From positions 868,001 through 932,000 of the forward strand of contig NZ_CP007014.1 of NCBI RefSeq assembly GCF_000452705.1: 64,000 nucleotides of DNA, read 5' to 3'. The notes under the pieces are model-generated. The model was not told where the DNA came from and made no database searches. It worked only from the letters and a program-made list of their open reading frames with translations. Positions 8,873 through 15,634 of the stretch are shown in pieces. The stretch comes from Pseudomonas syringae CC1557. GTDB taxonomy: Bacteria > Pseudomonadota > Gammaproteobacteria > Pseudomonadales > Pseudomonadaceae. The position numbers were made by a program, and so were the translations under genes. Position 1 is the first letter of the stretch. Each line of letters begins with the position of its first letter.

Positions 8873-9042
8873 GGCGAGCTGGCTCCTGAGGGAATCGGGA
8901 TCACAGCTTCCGGGATCAGCTAAGCACTTTGAATGTGGGGTTTATGGAGCGCTTATGCTCATTTCGGAGTGCGAAAGATTTTATTAACTAGGCCAGACGC
9001 AAGTTATCAATATAACCAGCTCTTCAGGTAGTACTTTATCCA

Positions 9043-9504
9043 TCAGTCCCTTGGCGTGGTGTCTTCTTGAGTTAGCGTAATCCTGTAGCTCCTAAGGTCG
9101 TCGCCTTCACTGACATACTCCTTGCTAAAGTAACGGTAGACAGCACCCTTTACCGTAATTCCTACGCCATTAGGTGTATCATGGATTGCGACGTTTTCTA
9201 AAGAACTGTCCGTGATCAGAAATTCGCTTTCCTTATTTAGTTTATGCAGTACTTCTGAATCATCGCCTTCAAGCGGTTTGCTGATGAAAAAGCGTAGTGT
9301 GTCCACGTCAGTAGCCATGGCGCCGTAACGTGTAATATAAAGCCAATCACCCTGAGGAAGCGCCCGCTTCAACACTACTTCATCCGCGTCACTACCGAAA
9401 TCAAAAAAGTCGCCAAGAAATGCCTTGGCTATTAAAAAGACTACAAGTATCCAAAACGAATTCTTGTAAGTAAATCTAAAGTTAGTATCCTTTGGATTTT
9501 GCAT
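9043..9504 (-). CDS. Candidate immunity protein, membrane-anchored
   Basis: A 153-residue protein with a short basic N-terminus, one hydrophobic helix at about residues 17-34 (FWILVVFLIAKAFLGDFF) and a roughly 115-residue soluble part that should face the periplasm. No named family recognised. It overlaps the upstream toxin gene by 23 bases on the same strand, so the two are probably translationally coupled, the usual order of toxin then immunity gene. A periplasmic domain would neutralise a toxin delivered to the periplasm. The function is inferred from position and topology only. Confidence 0.6.
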   Translation of the reverse strand: MQNPKDTNFRFTYKNSFWILVVFLIAKAFLGDFFDFGSDADEVVLKRALPQGDWLYITRYGAMATDVDTLRFFISKPLEGDDSEVLHKLNKESEFLITDSSLENVAIHDTPNGVGITVKGAVYRYFSKEYVSEGDDLRSYRITLTQEDTTPRD

Positions 9505-9871
9505 ACAAGATCCCCATTCTTATCCATTTCTGGTCTTTGGGGTCATCCCCGTATGGAGGCAGCCAGAACCAATAGCCCCACTTATGCTTTCGTGTTTTGG
9601 CTTCTCCTTGGGCGAACCCAGCGGCTCTCAGTAGAAGCTGCTCAGTTAATTGGCCGGCTGTCCCAACAGCGCCGTAATGAAAATTGCCGAAGTCCTCCCA
9701 CTCAGGATGTTTCTGCTTGTAGTCCCACGGGCTCTTGTTACGTACTTTGTAGTAAAACCAACTCATGAACGCACCCGTACTAGGATCTTTTTTCCACTGA
9801 TCGTTCGCGAGCTTCATGTGGACGTCTACATTGACTCCGGGAGGAATGACTGCTGGCATTTCGTAATTCAT
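9482..9871 (-). CDS. Polymorphic toxin type 44 (Tox44)-like protein, probable T6SS effector
   Basis: A 129-residue stand-alone toxin-like domain. It carries features I associate with the Tox44 family of polymorphic toxins: FYYKVRNKSPWDYKQ near residues 39-53, EDFGNFHYGAVGTAGQ near 60-75, LLLRAAGFAQGEA near 80-92 and YGDDPKDQKWIRMGILYA near the C-terminus. These toxins usually form the C-terminal end of larger secreted proteins and are thought to act on peptidoglycan or a nearby target; the activity is not established from sequence. It has no signal peptide. It starts 29 bases after the hcp stop and overlaps the next gene, so the three genes look like one transcript. Delivery as Hcp cargo is an inference. 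Confidence 0.72.
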   Translation of the reverse strand: MNYEMPAVIPPGVNVDVHMKLANDQWKKDPSTGAFMSWFYYKVRNKSPWDYKQKHPEWEDFGNFHYGAVGTAGQLTEQLLLRAAGFAQGEAKTRKHKWGYWFWLPPYGDDPKDQKWIRMGILYAKSKGY

Positions 9872-9900
9872 CGCCTGTCCCTGCGAAATCTAATGAGTGG

Positions 9901-10401
9901 TTATGAAAATATCTTGTTGCTGATAGCATCCCAGCCGCCAGCAATTTGTCCAGCGCTTTGCCCTGTTTTTCGACTTTGTTTGGAGTAAATAAGTTTAATT
10001 CTTCCATAGTTTAGAGCGATAAGTTCGCTTGGGAAGCTATTGTCTTGGTCGCCATTGCCCGTTAATGAAAAAGAACTGATAATAACTTCTTCAAGTTTTA
10101 TCTCCAGGTATTTGACTTTTGGATCGCCTGCGCGGAAAAGATGCACAGATACTTGCTTGAAGTGCTTACCACTGCAGCAAGCCTCATGAAGCTTTGGGGT
10201 GGCATTATCAACAGCCTTACGAACTAGCATGTCGCTCATGTAAGCCCTGCCAGAGGTTGCGCCGCCGGCTGACGTGGAGGTAGCTGAGGCCGTCTGACTA
10301 GCCGAAAGGTCGAAGTCTTGCAGCTCTATCCAGTTTTCGTAGCCTTCTGAGAGGGTCTCGCCGGGAACACCTTCGATCTGCAGATATGCTTCTAATGACA
10401 T
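9901..10401 (-). CDS. hcp: Hcp-family type VI secretion tube protein
   Basis: A 166-residue Hcp. It opens MSLEAYLQIEGVPGETLSEG, contains the SGRAYMSDMLVRKAVDNATP and SGKHFKQVSVHLFRAG stretches, and finishes with the typical AGGWDAISNKIFS end. Hcp hexamers stack into the tube fired by the type VI system, and effectors may travel inside the ring. AAGGAA lies about 8 bases before the ATG. No sheath, baseplate or VgrG genes are in the window, so this is an orphan hcp that would rely on a machine encoded elsewhere. It heads the toxin-immunity pair. Confidence 0.9.
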   Translation of the reverse strand: MSLEAYLQIEGVPGETLSEGYENWIELQDFDLSASQTASATSTSAGGATSGRAYMSDMLVRKAVDNATPKLHEACCSGKHFKQVSVHLFRAGDPKVKYLEIKLEEVIISSFSLTGNGDQDNSFPSELIALNYGRIKLIYSKQSRKTGQSAGQIAGGWDAISNKIFS

Positions 10402-10614
10402 TTTAAATTCCTTTTAATGCGATCCTGAGCTTTTGATAATACACGGAAGCTTTTTTGATGTGAATCGCTCAGTCGGGTGGGGCAGGACGCGCATTTTGCA
10501 GAAAGGCGGGACAAAAAAATGCCAGTAGAAAACCAGGCCCGCCGCCAGCCCTTGCGGGCAGTCAAGGCTGTCATAAAGCTGGCATTACTGAGCCAAAACT
10601 GCCCAATAAGACAC

Positions 10615-10647
10615 AAAAAAAGCACTTGCGATAAACGCTAAGTGCTT
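10615..10647 (-). terminator. Intrinsic terminator of ssrA
   Basis: On the minus strand an AAGCACTT...AAGTGCTT stem, extended by GCG/CGC pairs around a short loop, is followed by a run of seven T. It lies 18 bases after the tmRNA 3' end. Confidence 0.85.
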
Positions 10648-10664
10648 GATTTGTAACGCTTGTA

Positions 10665-11056
10665 TGGTGGAGCCGGGGGGATTTGAACCCCCGTCCGCCA
10701 GTACTCCGCTGTCGGTACTACATGCTTAGCCGTGTCTATTAAGTTAACCCTCAGCGACCCGACGGGCAGGGTGCTTTGGGCGAGTTGCGTAAGTTTTAGT
10801 CGCTTCGTCCGCAACGTACTAGGCGACGATCCTGTTCTATATGACAATCATTTCGGGTTTACAGGCATCCCCTGATGATTGCTGGAGCCGAAGCTACCAG
10901 AAGGAAGGCTAGCACCGCTTACGCGGCGAGAGCGTATTCCCCGTAGGTTTCGTCATTGGCAACTATAGAAAGTTGCAACAGTGGATTTACGAGTTCTGTT
11001 ACCAACTCGGCATGCACCTAAAGTTTCATCACCGGCGTCGAATCCAAATCGGCCCC
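10665..11056 (-). ncRNA. ssrA: tmRNA (SsrA)
   Basis: A 392-nt transfer-messenger RNA. The 5' end reads GGGGCCGATTTGGATTCGA and the 3' end is a tRNA-like T arm ending CTCCACCA. The internal reading frame gives the proteolysis tag ANDETYGEYALAA followed by TAA; the resume codon GCC lies near 10967. It rescues stalled ribosomes together with SmpB, whose gene is about 0.7 kb away on the same strand. The 3' end faces the accessory block at lower coordinates. Confidence 0.97.
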
Positions 11057-11129
11057 GAGATCGCTTTCGCAATCGCTGGTGCGGAGTGTACGCCGTTTGG
11101 CGTGTCACGTCGACCCGTTTGCTGCACTC

Positions 11130-11160
11130 GATCAGGTCAGCCCTTGAGGCTGACCTGATC
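11130..11160. terminator. 13-bp perfect hairpin between a small gene and ssrA
   Basis: GATCAGGTCAGCC and its exact complement flank the loop CTTGA. It starts 8 bases after the stop of the small periplasmic protein gene. No T run follows on either strand, so it may be a weak terminator or an RNA-end stabiliser. Confidence 0.6.
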
Positions 11161-11167
11161 AAGGGGG

Positions 11168-11455
11168 TTACTTGGCGGCGCCTTCGCTGCCCGAACCAGT
11201 ATTTTTCAGCGAGGTGATCACCTTGGTGGTGATCTCGATGCATTTTTTCTCGTCGTTCTGAGCCTGGGCAGCTTTGGCGTTCTTCTCAGTGGTTTCGAGC
11301 ATGGTCTTGTTTTCAGGGCTCAGGTTGGTGCCGGAAGAGGCCTGAGCATTTTCGATGGTCTTGATGTTGGCGGCACACAAATCATCGGCGGCGAAGACTG
11401 GCGAAGCCAACAGGGCAGCGCTGAGGAACAATCCAGTGAGGGCGGTACGCTTCAT
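11168..11455 (-). CDS. Small periplasmic protein of unknown function
   Basis: A 95-residue protein with a clear Sec signal peptide: MKRTALTGLFLSAALLASPVFA, with cleavage expected after VFA at residue 22. The mature 73 residues are hydrophilic and probably helical, with two cysteines (C27 and C72) that could form a disulfide, and a flexible GSGSEGAAK tail. AGGAGAG precedes the ATG. I recognise no named family. It sits between ssrA and smpB, a place commonly occupied by small genes in this genus. Confidence 0.8.
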   Translation of the reverse strand: MKRTALTGLFLSAALLASPVFAADDLCAANIKTIENAQASSGTNLSPENKTMLETTEKNAKAAQAQNDEKKCIEITTKVITSLKNTGSGSEGAAK

Positions 11456-11702
11456 GTGTCTCTCCTTATAACCTGTGGACTCGGTATGGCCGGTCTTTGA
11501 CGCCGTCGCCCGAGGGTTTTGAAAGCCCGTTAATTGTCAGGGCCTAAAGGATTGACTGTGTTGTAACGCAGGCGTTCTATTTATTTTCGGACACATGCGA
11601 AAAAGCCACATTGGGCAGTTAAGGCACCAAAATGGGGCGATCTTCGGGTAAAGGTTATGATCGTGCTGAAGCGGGAGGGGAGGGCAGTGAGGTAAAGCTT
11701 TG

Positions 11703-11738
11703 AGGCGCCTAATGCCTGAGTCAAGGCATCGGGCGCCT
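11703..11738 (-). terminator. Hairpin downstream of smpB
   Basis: AGGCGCC...GGCGCCT arms enclose a second inverted pair ATGCC/GGCAT. It starts within 10 bases of the smpB stop. There is no good T run, so termination is plausible but not certain. Confidence 0.55.
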
Positions 11739-11746
11739 GGCGAGGT

Positions 11747-12229
11747 CTAGTCGTCCTTGCCCTTCGAGCGAACGGCACGTTGCAGCTCACGGTCCGAATC
11801 GCGTTCGCGTTCGGTGTGGCGCTTGTCGTATTCCTTTTTACCCTTACCCAAAGCAATTTCGCACTTGATCAAGTGCTGCTTCCAGTAAATGGAAAGGGCC
11901 ACGCAGGCATAGCCTTTCTGCTGAACCGAAGAGGTGAGCTTTTCGAGCTCGCGCTGGTTGAGCAGCAGTTTACGGGTGCGTGTCGGGTCAGCGATGACGT
12001 GCGTGCTGGCAGTCTTCAGAGGCGTGATGTGGCAACCCATCAACCATGCCTCGCCGTCTTTGAGCAGCACATAACTGTCGACCAGCTGTACCTTGGTGGC
12101 ACGCAGGCTTTTTACTTCCCAGCCAGACAGGACCAGACCGGCCTCGAACTTGTGTTCGATGAAGTAATCGTGACGCGCTTTCTTGTTTTGCGCGATGGTC
12201 CCTGTAGGGTGTTGCTTGAGCTTAGCCAT
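11747..12229 (-). CDS. smpB: SsrA-binding protein SmpB
   Basis: A 160-residue SmpB, of normal length. It begins [20 protein letters not shown], contains the core [24 protein letters not shown] (about 31-54) and [15 protein letters not shown], and ends in a basic tail ([20 protein letters not shown]). SmpB binds the tRNA-like part of tmRNA and places its tail in the empty mRNA channel of stalled ribosomes. The ATG at 12229 is chosen because upstream in-frame starts add unrelated sequence. It is divergent from the transporter gene and shares a 112-base promoter interval with it. Confidence 0.97.
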   Translation of the reverse strand: MAKLKQHPTGTIAQNKKARHDYFIEHKFEAGLVLSGWEVKSLRATKVQLVDSYVLLKDGEAWLMGCHITPLKTASTHVIADPTRTRKLLLNQRELEKLTSSVQQKGYACVALSIYWKQHLIKCEIALGKGKKEYDKRHTERERDSDRELQRAVRSKGKDD

Positions 12230-12341
12230 AGGGGGCGCATTATAGGGAGTTGCATCAATGTCGGCTACGGGAAAGCGCGTGCTTGAGCACAAAGGTTGAA
12301 TCCCGGACAATGCGCGATCTTTTTTGGCTGGGCTTTCAATA

Positions 12342-13745
12342 ATGTCGACGGACAAGGTTTCGGTCCACGGTAGCTGGGCGAGTCGCTGGGTGTTCATCCT
12401 GGCTGCCACCGGTTCCGCCGTGGGGCTGGGCAGCATCTGGAAATTCCCGTACATGGTTGGCGCCTATGGCGGCGGCGCGTTCGTGCTGGTTTTTCTGGCG
12501 TGTATCGCACTGATCGGTATCCCGGTCATGATCGCCGAGACGCTGATTGGTCGTCGTTCGCGGCTCAGTCCGGCGAATGCGCTCAAGACCCTGGCGGTCG
12601 AGGCGGGGCATTCGGCGCGTTGGTCGTGGGGTGCTTTCGCAGGGATGATCACGGCGCTGCTGATTCTCTCCTTTTATAGTGTGGTGGGCGGTTGGTCGCT
12701 GGATTACCTCATCGATATGGGCCGTGGCGACTTTCAGGGTGTGTCGCCGGATCAGGTGGGTGCCTATTTCGGCGCGGTCATCGCTGATCCATGGCGCCTG
12801 ATCCTCTGGCATACGATCTTCATGCTGCTATCGGCGGTGGTGATCGGCAAGGGTGTCGAGGCCGGTCTGGAGAAAAGTCTGCGCATCATGATGCCAATGC
12901 TGTTCCTGCTGATGCTGGCGCTGTTGGGCTACAGCCTGACCACCGGGCATTTTATGGAAGGCGTGCATTTCATGTTCGACTTCAATCCCGACAAGGTGCT
13001 GGATGGCTTGCTGCCGGCGATGGGGCACGCGTTTTTCTCCTTGAGCGTCGGTGTCGGCTCGATCATGGTGTACGGTGCGTACATGACCAAAGGCGCGTCG
13101 ATCAGCACAACGGTGGTCGGCATTGCACTGCTCGACACCTTTGTTTCCCTGCTGGCGGGGCTGGCGTTATTCCCTATCGTGTTTGCCGCAGGTCTGAACC
13201 CGAGTGAAGGTCCTGGCCTGATGTTCGTCACATTGCCTTACGCATTCGGTAATGTGGCGTTCGGTCAGTTGATGGGTGTCGTTTTCTTTGTGCTGGTAGC
13301 GGTTGCGGCCTGGAGTTCGGCGATTTCATTGCTTGAGCCGATGGTCGCGTACCTGGTCGAGCGCACCCGTATTCGCCGCGTCTGGGTGACGTTCTGGCTG
13401 GCATTTACCTGTTGGTTCGTTGGCCTTGGAACGGTGTTCTCGTTCAATATCTGGCAGAAAGCCAAGTTCTTCGTGAACGATGGGGGCGTATTCCACCTCT
13501 ATCAATGGGGCGCATCGAATGGCCTGGACTTCTTTGGGGTCATCGATTTCTTCACTTCGCGGATCATGTTGCCGCTGGGTGGATTGTGCTTTGTGGTATT
13601 CGCAGGTTGGGTGATGGGCCGTGAGGCGGTGCGCGATGAGTTGTCGATTCGCAGCCCGTTGCTTTTCAACCTGACCTTCTTTCTGATGCGCTACGTGGCG
13701 CCGCTCGGCATTCTTGTGGTGTTTGCCGCTCAGCTCTGGAAATAA
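12342..13745 (+). CDS. Sodium-dependent transporter of the NSS/SNF family
   Basis: A 467-residue inner-membrane protein with about 11-12 hydrophobic segments. It contains the family signature [25 protein letters not shown] near residues 13-37, where the unwound TM1 binds sodium and substrate, as in LeuT. The substrate, probably an amino acid or related amine, cannot be told. The ATG at 12342 is favoured over an upstream in-frame start at 12324. It is followed 7 bases later by ratA, so the two may be co-transcribed. Confidence 0.9.
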   Translation: MSTDKVSVHGSWASRWVFILAATGSAVGLGSIWKFPYMVGAYGGGAFVLVFLACIALIGIPVMIAETLIGRRSRLSPANALKTLAVEAGHSARWSWGAFAGMITALLILSFYSVVGGWSLDYLIDMGRGDFQGVSPDQVGAYFGAVIADPWRLILWHTIFMLLSAVVIGKGVEAGLEKSLRIMMPMLFLLMLALLGYSLTTGHFMEGVHFMFDFNPDKVLDGLLPAMGHAFFSLSVGVGSIMVYGAYMTKGASISTTVVGIALLDTFVSLLAGLALFPIVFAAGLNPSEGPGLMFVTLPYAFGNVAFGQLMGVVFFVLVAVAAWSSAISLLEPMVAYLVERTRIRRVWVTFWLAFTCWFVGLGTVFSFNIWQKAKFFVNDGGVFHLYQWGASNGLDFFGVIDFFTSRIMLPLGGLCFVVFAGWVMGREAVRDELSIRSPLLFNLTFFLMRYVAPLGILVVFAAQLWK

Positions 13746-13752
13746 CGCTCAT

Positions 13753-14187
13753 ATGACGACGCATATACAACGTTCTGCGCTTTTGCCCTATCCGGCCCGG
13801 TTTCTTTATGACCTGGTCAATGACGTGGCTCATTACCCCCAGTTTCTGCCGTGGTGTTCTTCGGCTACCGTGCTTGATGCCAGCGATGAGCAGATGCGCG
13901 CCAGCCTGGAAATCGCCAAGGGCGGTCTGAGTCAGAAATTCATGACGCGCAACACACTGGTTCCCGGCGAATCGATTGTGATGGATTTGATCGAGGGGCC
14001 GTTTGAGCAGTTTCACGGTGTCTGGACCTTCAAGCCTTTGGGCGAAAAAGCCTGCAAGATCAGCCTGGACCTGTCTTTCGATTACGCCGGGACGATCGTT
14101 CGTGCGACTTTGGGGCCGCTGTTCAATCAGGCGGCCAATACACTGGTGGATGCGTTCTGTCAGCGAGCGAAAGAGCTGCATGGCTGA
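13753..14187 (+). CDS. ratA: RatA-family (START-like) protein
   Basis: A 144-residue START/polyketide-cyclase-like protein starting MTTHIQRSALLPYPARFLYD, with the conserved VNDVAHYPQFLPWCSSATVL near residues 22-41 and the C-terminal FNQAANTLVDAFCQRA. In E. coli RatA was described as a toxin that blocks 70S formation; relatives such as Coq10 bind ubiquinone, so the role here is open. The start overlaps nothing and follows the transporter stop by 7 bases; the stop overlaps ratB by 8 bases. It is the usual partner of ratB next to smpB. Confidence 0.93.
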   Translation: MTTHIQRSALLPYPARFLYDLVNDVAHYPQFLPWCSSATVLDASDEQMRASLEIAKGGLSQKFMTRNTLVPGESIVMDLIEGPFEQFHGVWTFKPLGEKACKISLDLSFDYAGTIVRATLGPLFNQAANTLVDAFCQRAKELHG

Positions 14188-14494
14188 GGCAATGATTCAG
14201 ATTGAGGTGGTGTATGCCACCGCACAGCGCCAGGTGCTGATGACGGTCGATGTTCCGGCCGGCTCGTCAGTGCGTGAGGCGTTGGCGCTTAGCGGTATGA
14301 ATCGAGAGTTTCCCGAGCTGGATCTGGCCCAATGTGCTGTAGGTATCTTCGGCAAAGTGGTAGTGAACCCTGCCGAGCGTCTGCTGGAGGCTGGCGAGCG
14401 GATTGAAATCTATCGTCCGCTGTTGGCCGACCCTATGGAAATCAGACGCCTACGTGCGGCCAAAGCGCGTGAGAAGAGAGCGCTGTCTGGCTGA
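14180..14494 (+). CDS. ratB: RatB/RnfH-family ubiquitin-like protein
   Basis: A 104-residue RnfH/RatB family protein with a beta-grasp fold expected from IQIEVVYATAQRQVLMTVDV and the conserved ERIEIYRPLLADPMEIRRLR block near residues 73-92. The function is unclear; it is the constant neighbour of ratA. It overlaps the end of ratA by 8 bases, so coupled translation is likely. A strong bidirectional terminator follows. Confidence 0.93.
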   Translation: MAEAMIQIEVVYATAQRQVLMTVDVPAGSSVREALALSGMNREFPELDLAQCAVGIFGKVVVNPAERLLEAGERIEIYRPLLADPMEIRRLRAAKAREKRALSG

Positions 14495-14516
14495 ACATCA
14501 GCTGAAAGAAAGGTAC

Positions 14517-14543
14517 AAAAAAGCCCGGCATGCCGGGCTTTTT
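14517..14543. terminator. Bidirectional intrinsic terminator (ratB / bamE)
   Basis: A perfect palindrome with stem GCCCGGCA/TGCCGGGC is flanked by A and T runs on both sides. It lies between the convergent ratB and bamE stops, so it can end both transcripts. Confidence 0.92.
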
Positions 14544-14559
14544 GCTGAGCGTCTGGAGA

Positions 14560-15081
14560 CTAGCGGTTGTTGGTGTCCAGAGGCTCTTGAGTCGGGACCG
14601 GTACAGTCTCGACGCTGTCTACGTCTTTCTGAATGGTGTCCAGCAGCGAGCCTGGTTTGGCTGGCTCTTCCGGCTTCTGCTGCGGCTGATTCTCCACCGG
14701 AGCAGTGCCTTCAGTGCCTTTGCCGAGAATGGCTTCATCGCGGCTCACGCCTGGCATGAAGTCACCGGAGAGGCTGACGAGCTGGTCATTACCGTTGAAT
14801 ATCAGGCTGACACGTTCCTGCTGGCGTTCACCGCCACCGGGCTGCAGGCTGTACAGGTAATCCCACCGATCGGCGTGGAAAGTGTCGGTCAGCAGGGGGT
14901 TGCCCATGATAAACCGTACTTGCCGCCGGGTCATTCCGGGGCGCAACTGGTCTATCATGTCCTGCGTGACGACATTACCCTGCTGGATGTCGATTTTGTA
15001 AACCCCGGGGAATGAACAACCGGCGAGTGCGAGCAGTCCCACGAAGGTGAAACTGGTTAGCAAGAGCTTGGTGTTTTGCAT
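14560..15081 (-). CDS. bamE: Outer-membrane assembly lipoprotein BamE (OmlA/SmpA)
   Basis: A 173-residue lipoprotein with signal peptide and lipobox LAGC (acylated Cys at residue 22), then the SmpA/OmlA domain: [20 protein letters not shown] (27-46), the signature [18 protein letters not shown] (47-64) and [12 protein letters not shown] Pro/Gln-rich tail of about 60 residues follows, as is usual in pseudomonads. BamE is part of the BAM complex that inserts beta-barrel proteins. The gene is divergent from fur with about 100 bases between them; in this genus OmlA and Fur are known to share this arrangement. Confidence 0.96.
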   Translation of the reverse strand: MQNTKLLLTSFTFVGLLALAGCSFPGVYKIDIQQGNVVTQDMIDQLRPGMTRRQVRFIMGNPLLTDTFHADRWDYLYSLQPGGGERQQERVSLIFNGNDQLVSLSGDFMPGVSRDEAILGKGTEGTAPVENQPQQKPEEPAKPGSLLDTIQKDVDSVETVPVPTQEPLDTNNR

Positions 15082-15179
15082 CGGTGGGCGACTTCCACTA
15101 TCTTGGCTGGGACAACGTAAACCCCGATCATACCTGCATTAAGAGAAGCTGCGAAGCAGCGTCTGCGAGAAAGCTGACC

Positions 15180-15587
15180 ATGGTTGAAAATAGCGAACTA
15201 CGTAAAGCAGGACTCAAGGTAACTCTGCCTAGGGTCAAAATACTCCAAATGCTCGATTCTGCCGAGCAACGCCACATGAGTGCCGAGGATGTTTACAAGG
15301 CGCTGATGGAGGCTAGCGAGGATGTCGGCCTGGCCACGGTCTACCGTGTCCTGACCCAGTTTGAAGCCGCAGGATTGGTGGTTCGCCACAATTTCGATGG
15401 TGGTCATGCTGTGTTCGAGCTGGCTGATGGCGGCCATCATGACCACATGGTCAACGTGGAATCAGGTGAAGTGATCGAGTTCTTCGACGAAGAAATCGAG
15501 AAGCTTCAAAAGGCGATTGTCGAAAGACACGGCTTTGATCTGGTGGACCACAATCTGGTGCTCTACGTCCGTAACAAAAAGGCGTAA
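15180..15587 (+). CDS. fur: Ferric uptake regulator Fur
   Basis: A 135-residue Fur starting MVENSELRKAGLKVTLPRVK, with a winged-helix DNA-binding domain (1-82, including LATVYRVLTQFEAAGLV) and the metal-binding stretch GGHHDHMVNVESGEVIEF near 87-104. It represses iron-uptake genes when Fe2+ is bound. The pseudomonad protein lacks the paired CxxC found in E. coli Fur, and indeed no CxxC is present here. The ATG at 15180 gives the expected length; upstream in-frame codons are unrelated. Confidence 0.97.
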   Translation: MVENSELRKAGLKVTLPRVKILQMLDSAEQRHMSAEDVYKALMEASEDVGLATVYRVLTQFEAAGLVVRHNFDGGHAVFELADGGHHDHMVNVESGEVIEFFDEEIEKLQKAIVERHGFDLVDHNLVLYVRNKKA

Positions 15588-15597
15588 CACCATGCGA

Positions 15598-15622
15598 CAA
15601 AGGCGACCTGGGTCGCCTTTGT
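15598..15622. terminator. Hairpin terminator between fur and recN
   Basis: CAAAGGCGACC pairs with GGTCGCCTTTG around a two-base loop; T-rich DNA follows on the fur strand. The genes are convergent, so it can serve both. Confidence 0.82.
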
Positions 15623-15634
15623 GCTTTCTATTGC

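Larger units (their letters stand above)
7922..8956 (-). mobile_element. IS66-family copy C, decayed left-end fragment
   Basis: Minus-strand IS66 DNA running from inside tnpC (about codon 195) through tnpB to the left terminal repeat near 8956 (GGAGCGCTTA then T instead of C). It shows more substitutions from A and B than they show from each other, plus single-base deletions in both genes. It overlaps the sequence content of copy A, so A and C cannot simply be the two halves of one element split by B. Confidence 0.82.

Noticed and set aside
3907..8956. Composite transposon flanked by IS66 copies
   Set aside because: The copies abut each other directly and enclose no cargo gene.
9780..10007. 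Minus-strand open frame bridging the end of hcp and the toxin start, suggesting an Hcp-toxin fusion broken by a frameshift
   Set aside because: Hcp ends in a normal GGWD...NK tail with its own stop, and the toxin has its own ATG. The bridging frame is unlike either.
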